A stretch of DNA of 64,000 nucleotides. Source: Geomonas agri. GTDB taxonomy: Bacteria; Desulfobacterota; Desulfuromonadia; Geobacterales; Geobacteraceae. The stretch is taken from the NCBI RefSeq assembly GCF_020179605.1, contig NZ_JAINZO010000001.1, forward strand, positions 2,144,799 through 2,208,798, given 5' to 3'. The position numbers and the translations under genes were made by a program. This document shows positions 17,837 through 27,508 of the stretch, piece after piece. The notes beneath the pieces were generated by a model. That model saw only the letters and a program-made list of their open reading frames with translations, was not told the origin of the DNA and ran no database searches. Position 1 is the first letter of the stretch. Every line of letters starts with the position of its first letter.

Positions 17837-17870
17837 CCCCCCCTTGCGAAGGGGGGACAGGGGGGATTTG
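17837..17870. repeat. Dispersed GC-rich palindromic repeat, copy 1
   Basis: CCCCCCCTTGCGAAGGGGGG then ACAGGGGGGATTTG. One of at least eight copies in intergenic positions; the C-run and G-run form a hairpin around TTGCGAA. Confidence 0.85.
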
Positions 17871-17957
17871 AATTTCCCGAGAAAGCAAAGTTATGTGCCA
17901 CGAAGCACTGCAGGTGCCCTCGAGTCCCCAAGGGGGATTTTGCCGTAAAGCTCCCGC

Positions 17958-18680
17958 CTAAGAAACAGTCACCAGCAGCGGGTGGTCAAACCCAGCCTCG
18001 GCGATAACGCGCTCAGCCTCCCCGCGTCCCTGCAAAGCGGCCCCAGCCAGATCATGGGCCCGACACAGCTGCACCAGCACCCCGAGGTTGCCGTAGAGCG
18101 AAAAGTCCAGCAGTGACCCCATCTGCTGTGCCCCCGCCTCTTCCAACTCCTTGCCGCTGTCCTGGAGCACCGCCACATAGTGGCTCGGGAACGAGACCAC
18201 CTTGCGATCAAGTCCCGCCAGAAAAGCTTCCCGCTCCTGCGGCGCGACCTTGGAGAAATCGGCGCCGCACCAGGCACTGTCACGGGTAGATATGAGCGAA
18301 CGGCAGGTGAGCGGGCGCACCGGGTAAACGCTGCAGGCTCCTTCGCCATTCAACAGCGGGCATCCCCCCATCTCGTCCCGGTGCAGGCGCAGGTACTGCG
18401 GCAGTTCAGCTACCCCCCGCACCAGGTCACGCAACTTCGCCGCGTAGGTCTCGACCGCCCGTCCCCGTTCCTCGTCCAGCACTCTCGCCACCGCCAGCGC
18501 CTCGGCGAAGCCGGTATGCACCGCGAGTCTGCAGCAGTTGCTGCATCCCTTGCCGCAGAAGACGGTACCGCCGCCGGAGCGGTAGTCGTCTACCCAGGAT
18601 CGGACAAACATCTCCAGGAACATTTGCTGCTGCTTCGCTTGGTCGATCAGTTGCTGCAGGGTATCACCGCTTTTTGTCAT
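17958..18680 (-). CDS. YkgJ family cysteine-cluster protein
   Basis: 240 residues. The CGKGCSNCCRLAVH motif (about residues 42-55) with CPLL, CSVYPVRPLTCRS and a further Cys downstream is the CxxxCxxCC...C signature of the YkgJ/UPF0153 family (PF03692-type), thought to bind zinc or an iron-sulfur cluster. The biochemical role is unknown. The C-terminal third is helical and lacks cysteines apart from one. A single gene with no partner on the same strand nearby. Confidence 0.8.
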   Translation of the reverse strand: MTKSGDTLQQLIDQAKQQQMFLEMFVRSWVDDYRSGGGTVFCGKGCSNCCRLAVHTGFAEALAVARVLDEERGRAVETYAAKLRDLVRGVAELPQYLRLHRDEMGGCPLLNGEGACSVYPVRPLTCRSLISTRDSAWCGADFSKVAPQEREAFLAGLDRKVVSFPSHYVAVLQDSGKELEEAGAQQMGSLLDFSLYGNLGVLVQLCRAHDLAGAALQGRGEAERVIAEAGFDHPLLVTVS

Positions 18681-18898
18681 ACCATCCCTTCATTCTCAGT
18701 CTATGGAGCAGACTCTTGAGCAGTTGTCATCGCTTAATGGGTGGACCGCACTGCATCTGTGCAAATAGCATATCGGGCAGGATACGGCAAGCAGGAGCTG
18801 AGGAGAAGGCCAATCAACAAAAAGGCGCCGGATGCCAGCGCCCTTGTCGTCAGTTTGTTAGCAATGTTGACCACGAACGGAACTCGTGGCATCGCGTC

Positions 18899-18934
18899 CC
18901 CCCCTTTGCGAAGGGGGGACAGGGAGGATTTGCC
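18899..18934. repeat. Dispersed GC-rich palindromic repeat, copy 2
   Basis: Same core as the other copies (C-run, TTTGCGAA, G-run, ACAGG-GGATTTGCC), with one G-to-A change. It lies just 3' of the flavodoxin-family gene. Confidence 0.85.
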
Positions 18935-18969
18935 TTATCCCCCCTCACCTCCCGACACTCATGCCGGCC

Positions 18970-19518
18970 TCAGGCGATCCCCCTGCCAAGTGCTTCTGCC
19001 CTGCTCAGCCCATCCGTCTTCAAAACGTCATCCTTGTCATGCAGCCCCGGCACGATCAGCGTGCCGCTGTCCTGCCAGCCCAGGAACTCGGCGATGAGCT
19101 GGTACGACTTGACGATCCCCTCAAACTTCCTCTCTTCCTTGTCCCCGCCGCTCACCAGCAGCACACACTCTTTGATTTTCAGCGGCCGTTTTCCAACGAA
19201 GAAGGAGTAGAGCTTGTCGATGGCCGGCTTCAATTGGGCCGGGAAGGAGTACCAGTACAGCGGGGTCGCCAGCACCAGGACGTCGGCCTGCTCCAGAAGC
19301 GGTGCCAGTTCCGCGAAATCGTCCGGGACGGAACAGGCGGTCCCCTTGCTGAAACAGGTCTTGCAGTCAATGCACCCCTTGATGTTTTTGTCCGCCGTCC
19401 TGAACTTGACTACGGAGTGCCCCGCCCGTTCCGCACCGGCGGTGAAGGCGTCGGCCAGTTTGTCCGTGTTGCCACCTTTGCGGGGGCTTCCGCTCAGTAC
19501 GAGAATGTTTTTCGACAT
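18970..19518 (-). CDS. Flavodoxin-family NAD(P)H-dependent FMN oxidoreductase with CxxC
   Basis: 182 residues. ILVLSGSPRKGGNT at the N-terminus binds the FMN phosphate, and TPLYWYSFPAQLKPAIDK is the flavin-ring loop of the NADPH-dependent FMN reductase/iron-sulfur flavoprotein family. GCIDCKTC (about 48-55) plus a nearby Cys is a compact cluster that in iron-sulfur flavoproteins binds 4Fe-4S, so an ISF-like role is possible. The start at 19518 follows AGGAGA. Confidence 0.8.
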   Translation of the reverse strand: MSKNILVLSGSPRKGGNTDKLADAFTAGAERAGHSVVKFRTADKNIKGCIDCKTCFSKGTACSVPDDFAELAPLLEQADVLVLATPLYWYSFPAQLKPAIDKLYSFFVGKRPLKIKECVLLVSGGDKEERKFEGIVKSYQLIAEFLGWQDSGTLIVPGLHDKDDVLKTDGLSRAEALGRGIA

Positions 19519-19660
19519 CTGAGATCTCCTGTAATCAATATACATGGTTTGGCTTGGTAACTTCTCCACGCTTACATTCGCAGGAAAAGCCGCAAAGGTC
19601 CACCTGAGAATATCGGAGTCTGTGCAGTGCCGACCACTAGCGGGTCAGATGGACTCGCGT

Positions 19661-19697
19661 CCCCCCCTTTGCGAGAGGGGGGACAGGGGGGATTTGC
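19661..19697. repeat. Dispersed GC-rich palindromic repeat, copy 3
   Basis: C-run, TTTGCGAG, G-run, ACAGGGGGGATTTGC, in the gap between the flavoprotein and the small exported protein. Confidence 0.85.
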
Positions 19698-19811
19698 ATT
19701 CGACAGCGGGGATTTGCTTTGTTTGATGGCGGCAGCCGCTTGCGCAGCCATGCCGGCCTGCTAACATTGGCCGTGGCTCATTTTTCACACGATACGCTAC
19801 GGGAGGTCGCC

Positions 19812-20186
19812 ATGAAAAAGCTGGCTCTGTCGTTATTGCTGCTGATGATCTGGTGCGGTCCGGCACGTGCCGACGACTGCCAGTGTCAGCCCATCGAGTA
19901 TGAACAGCTGCTGGCCATGCCGGTGGGGGAGATCAAGGCCAAGATGGAGCAGTATGAAAGGCTAAGCCAAGAGTATATCCATGGCTCCTCGACCAACTGC
20001 TATTACACCTGCGTCACTGCATACGAGCGCTTGCACGCCGCCAAGGCCGAAAAGGACAGGGAACAGATGAAGGCGCGTGCCGCCAGGCGTGCAGCCCCGC
20101 CGGTGAGCGTGCCGCCGCAACGCCCGTTCTCATCCGAACCGGCTGGGCCGCCGTCCCGCCTGATCACCGGTCCAGCATCTCCCTGA
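19812..20186 (+). CDS. Small exported hypothetical protein
   Basis: 124 residues with a signal peptide (hydrophobic 4-17, cleavage likely after ARA). The mature part starts DDCQCQ, has a second Cys pair region (NCYYTC) and a helical centre, then a Pro/Arg-rich tail. Four cysteines suggest disulfides or metal binding. Not recognised. Its 3' end overlaps the convergent kinase gene by 23 bp. GGGAGG precedes the ATG. Confidence 0.6.
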   Translation: MKKLALSLLLLMIWCGPARADDCQCQPIEYEQLLAMPVGEIKAKMEQYERLSQEYIHGSSTNCYYTCVTAYERLHAAKAEKDREQMKARAARRAAPPVSVPPQRPFSSEPAGPPSRLITGPASP

Positions 20187-23100
20187 CCTTGCGCAGCAGT
20201 TCCAACGGCTGCACCGGTTTCATGATCAGCTCGATGCCTTCTTCGGACACCCCCCGGTTCTGGATGAAGTCCGCGGTATATCCGCTCGAATAGAGCACCT
20301 TCACCCCAGGCTGCAGCAGCGAGATCTCCTCGTAGGCCTCCTTGCCGTTTTTTTTCGGCATGATCATGTCCATGAGGATCAGCGCCACCTTGTCCCTGTT
20401 GGCAGCGAACTGCTCGACGACATCCCGCCCGTCCACCGCCTGGATCACCTGGTAGCCGTACAGGCTGAGGATGGAGACCACGAGCTCGCGCACTTCGGCA
20501 TCGTCCTCGGCAAGCAGGATGGTTTCGCTCCCGCCGACCGGGGCCTGAACCTGCGCGTCCTGGACATCCGCCTCGCCCGCTTTGGGCTGCTGCAACGGCA
20601 GGTAGATCCTGAAGGTGGTGCCATGCCCGAGCTCGCTATAGACGTTGATGATGCCGCTATGCTGCTTGATGATGCCGTAGACGATCGCCATGCCGAGACC
20701 GGTCCCTTTGCCGACCTCCTTGGTGGTATAAAACGGTTCGAAGATCCTCTTGCGGGTAGCTTCGTCCATGCCACTGCCGCTGTCCGACACGGTCACCACG
20801 GCGTATCTTCCCGGCTCGGCCCGCCCCGACTCGTGATCAAAGGGCGACTCCACCGCCTGCAGCCCGGTCTCGATGGTCAGCATGCCCCCCTTGGGCATGG
20901 AATCGCGCGCGTTGGTGGCCAGGTTGATCAGCACCTGTTCGAGCTGTCCCACGTCGGCGTGCACGATAAGCTGGTCGCCGTAGGTCACCGTCTTTAAGTG
21001 GATGTCCTCCCCGATCACCCTCAGGATGAATTTCTTGAAGTTCTCGATGACCCCGTTCAGGTCCACTGATTCCAGGTGGATGACCTGCTTGCGGCTGAAC
21101 GCCAGCAGCCCCTGGGTAAGCTGCGCCGCCCGTTCGGAAGAGGACAGGATGTGATCGACCCACTCCTCCTCTTTGTCGCCGAGGCTGTCGTTCATCTTGA
21201 GCATGTTGCCGTAGCCCGTGATCACCTGCAGGATGTTGTTGAAGTCGTGGGCGACGCCGCCGGCCAACTGTCCCACCGCCTCCATCTTCTGCGACTGGCG
21301 CAGCTGCTCTTCCAGGTGGATGCGCTCGGCAAGGATGCGGGATAACTTGATCGAGCTGAAACTGAGCGTGGAAATAACCTTGGTGAGTTCGGCGTAGAAC
21401 TTCATGCCGGCCTCGGCCGCTTCCCTGCTGAACCGGGGCACACGCTCCAGCGCAGCCAGGTACTCCTTTTCGTCAAACCCGTAGCGCATCGCCTGTTCCC
21501 GGAAAACTTCCAGGTTGGGCGGATCGTCATCGTAGAAGAATTGCCCGATGAAAACGTTGCCGACATGCTTTCCCCCTACCTCGATCGGGGTCACCATGTC
21601 CCACATATTGTTCTTGCAGCGATAGAGTTTGTGGGTACCCACCGCAACCCCCCTCGTCAGCACGGTGTCGCTTTCCAGGCAGTTCTTGCAGGCCTCGGGA
21701 TGAACCCGGTGGAACTTGGTGCAGATGTCCTGCCACCCTACCGATACCAGCACCTTGCCCGAAACATCGAGGACGGCCCCCAGCATCCCGGTGATCCGGT
21801 AAAAATCCTCCATCATGGCCTGCAGCGTCTCGGTGTCGATGATGTCCGACAGTTCCAGGGCGCCGATGTCACCTTCCGGTTCCAGGATCGCCTGCAGCTT
21901 GTGCCGGACCGTCTCCTCGCTCTCTTTGAGCGCGACCTCGGCCCTGCGCCGCTCCTCGACCTCCTCCTCCAGCACCGCGGTCTGCTCTTCAAGCAGCGCC
22001 GTCTGCTCCTGTAGCGCCTCCTGCGTCAGTTCCCGCTCCGCCAGCTGTTCCTCGAGCTCGGCACCTTTTTTCTTCAGCTCGTCTTCGAGCTGCTTGAGTT
22101 CGGTGATGTCGGTGGAAATACCGCAAAGCCCATATATGACACCATCTTCATCCTTAAGCGGGAGTTTCACGGTCCAGTAGCTGCGCGGCTGTTCATTCTC
22201 GGCCGCCAGGTTGGTTTCTTCCCTTTTCACCGTCAGCCCTTCCTCCAGCACCGGGGCATCACTCACGACGATCTCACGGACCGACTCCGGCGAGAAGAAG
22301 GCGGCGTCGGTCTTGCCCACGATCTCATCCTCGGGCTGGCTGAACAGCTCGCACACCTTGCGGTTGGCGTAGGTATAACGATACTGGGTGTCCTTTATGA
22401 AGATATAGGCGCCGACGTTGTCAAGTATGGTGTCCAGGCGCAGCTTGCTTTCGCGCAGGGCAGCCTCGGCCGCTTTGCGTTCGCGGTTGCGTTTGTAGAA
22501 GAAATAGACGGCAAGGCACGCCACCAGCAGTGCGAAGGGAAGCAGGTACTGCAGCATGTCCCGAAAGCTCGGTTCCTTGGTCTCGTAGACCCCGAACCAC
22601 TTCTGGTACAGCTCGTCGTAATCCCCGTCAGCCTTGGTCAGCGCCAGTCCCTCATTCAGCGCGGCCAAAAGGTCCGACTCCCCCTTGTGAACGCCGAAGG
22701 TGAACTTCTGGGCGTAGCCGGCCTTGACATCGAGGGCCCGTACGTTGTCGATGTGCAGCTCCCGCAGCGTCTGCACCCCGACGAGCTTGCTGACCAGCAT
22801 GGCGTCATGCTTGCCCGAAGCAAGGAGCTGCAGACCTTCCCGGGCGTCGTTGACCAGCACCAGTTGCTTTTGCCACCCCCTGGACACCGCGTACTCGTTG
22901 GCCAGGTCCGCTTTGAAGACGATGATGGACTTTCCCGCCAGGTCCGCCTCCGACTTGATGCGGGAATCCCCCTTGCGCACGAAGATGGCCCCGTTCACGG
23001 TGACATGGGGAACGCTGAAATCGGTGTAGCGGTGGCGCTCCTCCGAGGTGGCGATGTTGACCAGCACATCGACCTTGCCGTCCTTGAACTCCTGGAGCAG

Positions 23101-23328
23101 CTCGCCCCACGGCCTGACCCTGATGGTATATTTGAGCCCCGCCTCCCGGGCTACCTCTTTCCAGAGTTCCACGGCGAAGCCGCCAGCCGTATCGTCGGTA
23201 CTGCCGGTGGAGAACGGTGGGAAATTCTCCTCGCTGCCGACCACCAGCGTTTTTTGGGAGTAATCGGCGGCCGGTGCCGTGGTGACGCAGGCGAGAAGGC
23301 ATACGATGAGGATCAAACGTTTGAACAT
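20164..23328 (-). CDS. Hybrid sensor histidine kinase: SBP_bac_3, PAS, PocR-type sensor, receiver
   Basis: 1054 residues. A signal peptide (1-21) precedes a periplasmic solute-binding sensor (about 28-255: [32 protein letters not shown]). A transmembrane helix (about 268-285) leads to PAS (about 305-415), a long Glu-rich coiled coil (about 420-475), a PocR-type ligand domain (about 495-665, with the CKNC and later Cys residues typical of the fold), HisKA with His694, HATPase_c, and a receiver with Asp987. Two different sensory inputs, periplasmic and cytosolic, feed one kinase. The start at 23328 follows AGGGTTGGGT; a TTG two codons earlier is possible. Confidence 0.88.
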   Translation of the reverse strand: MFKRLILIVCLLACVTTAPAADYSQKTLVVGSEENFPPFSTGSTDDTAGGFAVELWKEVAREAGLKYTIRVRPWGELLQEFKDGKVDVLVNIATSEERHRYTDFSVPHVTVNGAIFVRKGDSRIKSEADLAGKSIIVFKADLANEYAVSRGWQKQLVLVNDAREGLQLLASGKHDAMLVSKLVGVQTLRELHIDNVRALDVKAGYAQKFTFGVHKGESDLLAALNEGLALTKADGDYDELYQKWFGVYETKEPSFRDMLQYLLPFALLVACLAVYFFYKRNRERKAAEAALRESKLRLDTILDNVGAYIFIKDTQYRYTYANRKVCELFSQPEDEIVGKTDAAFFSPESVREIVVSDAPVLEEGLTVKREETNLAAENEQPRSYWTVKLPLKDEDGVIYGLCGISTDITELKQLEDELKKKGAELEEQLAERELTQEALQEQTALLEEQTAVLEEEVEERRRAEVALKESEETVRHKLQAILEPEGDIGALELSDIIDTETLQAMMEDFYRITGMLGAVLDVSGKVLVSVGWQDICTKFHRVHPEACKNCLESDTVLTRGVAVGTHKLYRCKNNMWDMVTPIEVGGKHVGNVFIGQFFYDDDPPNLEVFREQAMRYGFDEKEYLAALERVPRFSREAAEAGMKFYAELTKVISTLSFSSIKLSRILAERIHLEEQLRQSQKMEAVGQLAGGVAHDFNNILQVITGYGNMLKMNDSLGDKEEEWVDHILSSSERAAQLTQGLLAFSRKQVIHLESVDLNGVIENFKKFILRVIGEDIHLKTVTYGDQLIVHADVGQLEQVLINLATNARDSMPKGGMLTIETGLQAVESPFDHESGRAEPGRYAVVTVSDSGSGMDEATRKRIFEPFYTTKEVGKGTGLGMAIVYGIIKQHSGIINVYSELGHGTTFRIYLPLQQPKAGEADVQDAQVQAPVGGSETILLAEDDAEVRELVVSILSLYGYQVIQAVDGRDVVEQFAANRDKVALILMDMIMPKKNGKEAYEEISLLQPGVKVLYSSGYTADFIQNRGVSEEGIELIMKPVQPLELLRKVREMLDR

Positions 23329-23714
23329 ACCCAACCCTTTAGTCGATGCGACGTTGTAGCGACTAACGTACTGTCTCAGGGACTGATATAATCAGAGAGG
23401 TTTAAATCTTAATGAATTACCAACATAAGATAACAGGAAAAGCGAACTCGTAAAGCAAGTTCGCTTTTCCTGATTGAGAAAGAGGACGGGTTAATTATTT
23501 ACAGGGAAGAAGGGATACAGGGGATACGCCATGACCAAAAAGTTTCTGTGGTTGAGTTGTTTGCGTGACTGCTTTTCAAAAGAGGTAGCGTGAAGAACTC
23601 CGCGTACCAGCCGAGAACGTGGAGAAGCCTCTCGGATAACAAACAAAAACCTCTCAAGGCGACATCGCGCCATCTCCGCGTACTTTGCGGAACTGCGTTC
23701 AAGCCATGCCTGGT
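23329..23714. other. 386-bp intergenic region
   Basis: Contains the promoter region of the PocR kinase, a perfect 15-bp-stem hairpin (23434-23472), and repeat-derived sequence (GGATACAGGGGATA words near 23512) downstream of the GGDEF/EAL gene. No gene is seen. Confidence 0.75.
23434..23472 (-). terminator. Strong hairpin, likely terminator
   Basis: CAGGAAAAGCGAACT pairs perfectly over 15 bp with AGTTCGCTTTTCCTG around a 9-nt loop. It lies between the 3' end of the GGDEF/EAL gene and the 5' end of the kinase. T-tracts are internal rather than trailing, so the direction is uncertain. Confidence 0.6.
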
Positions 23715-26414
23715 TTACCCATAAGCCTTATTCCTTTCAACCCCTTCATCCCCTTCATCCCCGGTATGTGCGCCTTGTTCCTGGCTGTTGCCGAGTTGCG
23801 GGGAGGGACGGCCGAGGTGGAACCCCTGGGCGTAGTCGATGCCGACGCTTTGCACCGCCTGCAGGATTTCCTCCGACTCGATGTACTCGGCGATGGTGCT
23901 GATGTTGAATTCCTTGGCGAGAATGGCGAGCGTCTTCACGAAGGCCATGTCGCGGTAGTCGTTGAGCATGTTCCTGACGAAGACCCCCTCGATCTTCACG
24001 AAGTCGATGGGGAACTGCCGTATGTATTGGAACGAGGAGAAGCCCGATCCGAAATCGTCGATGGCGAACTTGAACCCCTGCGATTTCAGGTCGTAGACGA
24101 ACTTCTCCAGCAGGGTCAGGTTCTTCACCGTCTCACGCTCGGTCAGTTCAAAGACCACCCTGCTGCGGTCGATGCGGTACCGGTCCGCGAGGGCGATGAT
24201 GTTGGGCAGGAATTCGTTCAGGATCATCGACTTCGGAGAAAGGTTCACGAAGAGGTTGCCCTGGTATCCCTGCTCCTCGACCATGGCGAAGGCCTTCTCC
24301 AGGAGGATCGCGTCCAGCCTCCCCACGATGCCGAGGCTCTCTGCGGTTTCGATGAAGTCGCTGGCAGCGATCACCTCCCCGTTCATCTCGATGCGGCACA
24401 GCACCTCGCAGCACTCGGGCTGGCCCGGTCCGAGCGCGACGATGGGTTGGAAGTACGGCACCACCCTGCGCCCGTCGACCGCGTCCTGCACCATCCTGGC
24501 CTTTTCCCCAACCATCCTGAACACCTCGACGACGTCGTCGGCTGTGGGGATACTGACCCGGTTTTTCCCCTCCCCCTTCGCCTTGTAGGTCATGTTGTCC
24601 GCGAACAGGAACAGGTCCTTCTCAGTCACCGCGTGCAGCGGGAACATGGCCAGTCCAATGGAGGCGGTCGCCCTGGCCTTCGCCGCATCAGGAGTGGTGA
24701 CATAGAGGTCTTCGGTGATGTTCCTGATCCGCGACGCCACCAGGGCCGCCTGCGTCTCGTCCGCCTCGGGAAGCAGGATCACGAACTCGTCGCCGCCGTA
24801 GCGGGCGAAGATGTCCCCTTTGCGCAGGGCCTGCTGCACCGCGTCGGCGAAAGCGGCCAGGTAGCGGTCCCCGATGGAGTGCCCCCAGGTGTCGTTGATG
24901 TGCTTGAAGTTGTCCAGGTCGATGACGAGGAGCGCGAAACTGTAGCCATGCCGGTCGGCCCGGCCAACCTCGTACGAGATCAGTTCCCAGAACACCCGTT
25001 GATTGAAGAGGTTGGTGAGGGGATCGCGGGTGGCGTAATACTCGAGGTCCTTGGTGTACTTGTGGATCGCCTTGATGGAGCCGATCACGTTCAACAGCGT
25101 GGTCAGGATGCTGTCGATCACCAGGCTGCGGGTCGAGTTCCATGCCGACTCGGACTGGACCCCGATTCCCACCACCCCGCCGATCTGCGGGGAATCGAGG
25201 ATCAGCGACTTGGTCTGCAGCTCCAGGTCGCCATGTTCCAGGGTCAGCGGCGTGTGGTCGCAGGCCACGTTGTGGATCACCTGCAGCCCCGAGCTCTCCG
25301 CCAACCGTGCGTTCTCGCGCCGTATCTTGCGCAGCACCTCCTGCTCGACGTGCTTCTTGGTCGCCTCGCTGGGCTGGGAGCGCCAGAAGATCTCGATATC
25401 GTAGAGCTCCTCGTCAACCTGGAAGATGCAGAACAACATGTAGGCATCGACCACCTGGTTGATCTCGAGCAGGAGGCACGCAACGTGCTCCTTCCAGTCC
25501 CGGATCACCTCGGAGGTGATGATGAACTTCTCCAGCATCTGGATCTCGAGCTCCAGGATCTCCTTGTCCACCGACACCGCCCGTATCTTGTCCACCAGTT
25601 TGGACACCTCGCCGAAAATCCGGTCCAGTTCGGTGAAGCCTGGGGCCACGTCGGAAAACTCCAGGCGGGTCAGGTCGCGGATGCTGTTGACCTGGATCAC
25701 CTTGTCCCCGAGTTCGTTGATGGAAGGAACCACCCGGGCGTTGACCAGGCGCGCGATGAACAGCGCCATCAGCACCGGGATGGGGGAAAGCAGCAGGAAG
25801 AGGAAGAAGAGTTTGTGCCGGGCCTCCCGCAGCATGGGCCCGATATCCTGCCGCACCTTGAGCGCGCCCAGCAGGGTTCCGGTACGGGCGTTGCCGTGAC
25901 AGCCGAGACAGTTTTTCGTGGCGACCAGGGGGAAGATGGCCTCGACCACCCGCCCCTCCCCCCGTTCCAGCACGTTGCCGCTTTTGAACACCTGCTCCAC
26001 GCCCGGGTCCGCCGGAAGCTCGACCCGCCCGTAAAGCGCCTCCACGACCGGCGTGCGATACAGTTCCACGGAATGATTCCCCAGCGCATCCGACCCGCCT
26101 GGTGCGTTGTAGAGGCTTAAGAGCTCCTGCCGGGTGGCCCCCTTCCCCATCAGCAGGGGAATGGAGTGATGGAACTGCTGCGCCTGGTCGTAGGCAAGCC
26201 TGATGGCGCCGCGTTTCACGGAGTCGAGATATACCAGTGAGGAGATGCCGAGGACGGTAGCGAAGCTGATGAAGGAAACAGCGAGAGACGATGCCAGTAT
26301 GAAGGTGCGCAGTGACAGCCGGAAACCGCGCCTCTGCGCGGAGGACGACGGGCTACCAACATGCTCTGCAACTTCAAAGTTTTCTTCCAAGGTAATACAG
26401 GATGCGTTTTCCAA
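23715..26414 (-). CDS. Diguanylate cyclase/phosphodiesterase (GGDEF-EAL) with heme-c DUF3365-type sensor
   Basis: 899 residues. An N-terminal transmembrane helix (about 36-60) and a second (about 185-205) bracket a periplasmic DUF3365/Tll0287-like domain with a CLGCH heme-c motif (Cys169, Cys172, His173). A cytoplasmic linker and GAF-like region lead to GGDEF (intact GGDEF, 540-544) and EAL (EVL at 670-672, then NLSPKS, ELTERE, DDFGSG and QGFHLG, so most metal and catalytic positions are kept). It could make and break cyclic di-GMP in response to redox state. The start is a TTG with a weak AAAGG site 12 bases away. The last about 15 residues (GDEGDEGVERNKAYG) are encoded by a GGGGATGAA-type intergenic repeat. 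Confidence 0.88.
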   Translation of the reverse strand: MENASCITLEENFEVAEHVGSPSSSAQRRGFRLSLRTFILASSLAVSFISFATVLGISSLVYLDSVKRGAIRLAYDQAQQFHHSIPLLMGKGATRQELLSLYNAPGGSDALGNHSVELYRTPVVEALYGRVELPADPGVEQVFKSGNVLERGEGRVVEAIFPLVATKNCLGCHGNARTGTLLGALKVRQDIGPMLREARHKLFFLFLLLSPIPVLMALFIARLVNARVVPSINELGDKVIQVNSIRDLTRLEFSDVAPGFTELDRIFGEVSKLVDKIRAVSVDKEILELEIQMLEKFIITSEVIRDWKEHVACLLLEINQVVDAYMLFCIFQVDEELYDIEIFWRSQPSEATKKHVEQEVLRKIRRENARLAESSGLQVIHNVACDHTPLTLEHGDLELQTKSLILDSPQIGGVVGIGVQSESAWNSTRSLVIDSILTTLLNVIGSIKAIHKYTKDLEYYATRDPLTNLFNQRVFWELISYEVGRADRHGYSFALLVIDLDNFKHINDTWGHSIGDRYLAAFADAVQQALRKGDIFARYGGDEFVILLPEADETQAALVASRIRNITEDLYVTTPDAAKARATASIGLAMFPLHAVTEKDLFLFADNMTYKAKGEGKNRVSIPTADDVVEVFRMVGEKARMVQDAVDGRRVVPYFQPIVALGPGQPECCEVLCRIEMNGEVIAASDFIETAESLGIVGRLDAILLEKAFAMVEEQGYQGNLFVNLSPKSMILNEFLPNIIALADRYRIDRSRVVFELTERETVKNLTLLEKFVYDLKSQGFKFAIDDFGSGFSSFQYIRQFPIDFVKIEGVFVRNMLNDYRDMAFVKTLAILAKEFNISTIAEYIESEEILQAVQSVGIDYAQGFHLGRPSPQLGNSQEQGAHTGDEGDEGVERNKAYG

Positions 26415-26584
26415 TTTAAACAGGACCTTTTTTGTCTTATTTGAAACTGGAAAGGTTTATATCACGCGACCAACCTCATAGCAAGGAATTCCTATATTCA
26501 GCAATCATACTAAGCGGATATCTGGCAAAGTCTTGTTTTTTTTAGGGAGGCCTAAGCAGTGTTATTGCCCATCAACCGCGCGCT

Positions 26585-26632
26585 GCCCCCCCTGTCCCCC
26601 CCTTTTGCACAGGGGAGACAGGGGGGATTTGC
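26585..26632. repeat. Dispersed GC-rich palindromic repeat, copy 4
   Basis: CCCCCCCTGTCCCCCCCTTTTGC then a G-run and ACAGGGGGGATTTGCC. This copy has an extra inverted CTGTCCCCCC arm, so it is nearly symmetrical. Confidence 0.8.
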
Positions 26633-26652
26633 CTTTAAGTAAACCCCGAGAT

Positions 26653-27147
26653 TTACGGTGCCTTGACTATCTTCGTGAACAGGTAATCGTTGCCCGCCAC
26701 GGGCGTATGGCAGCCGAAGCACTCCGCCACGAAGCTTTTATCTTTGCCGTACGGCTGCAACTTGTCGCCGACGAAACGGGCGAAGCCCCACCCTCCCGTC
26801 TCCTTGTACTTCTTAGCGTCCTTCACCATGAACTCGACCTGCGCGAACGCGCCCGGCTCAGTCGCCACCGGGAAGTTGGGGTGCTTCTCCGCCTTCCAGG
26901 CCACCTTGGCCAGCACGCTGCCGTCGGGAAGCGGCTTGATTCCCGCCTTCAGTGCCGCCACCGCGGTATCGTTTCCCGTTATCACCCTGATCTGCCCCTT
27001 GTCCTCCCGGTAGGAGGGAGCGACCACTTTCCAGGAGAGGTAGTCGGGATACAGCGCGATGCCGTTGGGAGCAACCGGGCGATCGGCGGCGAATACCGAA
27101 CCAGCTACCGACAGGATTACGGCACAGACAATCAAGTTTTTCCTCAT
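26653..27147 (-). CDS. Cytochrome P460 family protein (c-type heme)
   Basis: 164 residues with a signal peptide (1-20, cleavage after VFA). The C-terminal CFGCH (about residue 147) is the single c-heme motif, and the domain APNGIALYPDYLSWKVVAPSYRED then KAGIKPLPDGSVLAKVAWKAE and FARF is the cytochrome P460 fold. In ammonia oxidisers P460 oxidises hydroxylamine with a lysine cross-linked heme; whether that cross-link exists here cannot be seen. Divergent from the rhodanese-YceI gene. AAGGAGG precedes the start. Confidence 0.85.
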   Translation of the reverse strand: MRKNLIVCAVILSVAGSVFAADRPVAPNGIALYPDYLSWKVVAPSYREDKGQIRVITGNDTAVAALKAGIKPLPDGSVLAKVAWKAEKHPNFPVATEPGAFAQVEFMVKDAKKYKETGGWGFARFVGDKLQPYGKDKSFVAECFGCHTPVAGNDYLFTKIVKAP

Positions 27148-27508
27148 AGCGTCCTCCTTCATGCAAGATGGTGAGCGTGCACCTGACATAGGAGAGCAGT
27201 CGGATCGGGGTCGCCAGACACAGCCAACTTGGAAACAATAGCAAAAACTTCCCATGCGTAAAGAAGTCACTACTAAATCACCATGTACCTGGACTGCCCG
27301 CTTGATCATTACTTGAGCCACAACTCTCCTTTTGCATGTTGCAGTGCTTGGCGCCTCTGCGATCCGCCTCCCTGCGTTGAGGGTGAAGTTGAGGAGCCGT
27401 CTGCCCCTGCTGCAGTCTGTGTGGAAGTTGTGAACGGCAAAGTGCTAAAATACCGTCATAGATCCACACCTGAAGTCATTGCATTCGAGGAACAAGAGGG
27501 ATGAAAAC
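27148..27508. other. 361-bp divergent intergenic region
   Basis: Promoter region between the cytochrome P460 gene and the rhodanese-YceI gene. No convincing ORF, strong palindrome or repeat was found. Confidence 0.6.

Noticed and set aside
27283-27504. 73-codon ORF upstream of the rhodanese-YceI gene
   Set aside because: No ribosome site, no recognisable pattern, and it lies in a divergent promoter region.
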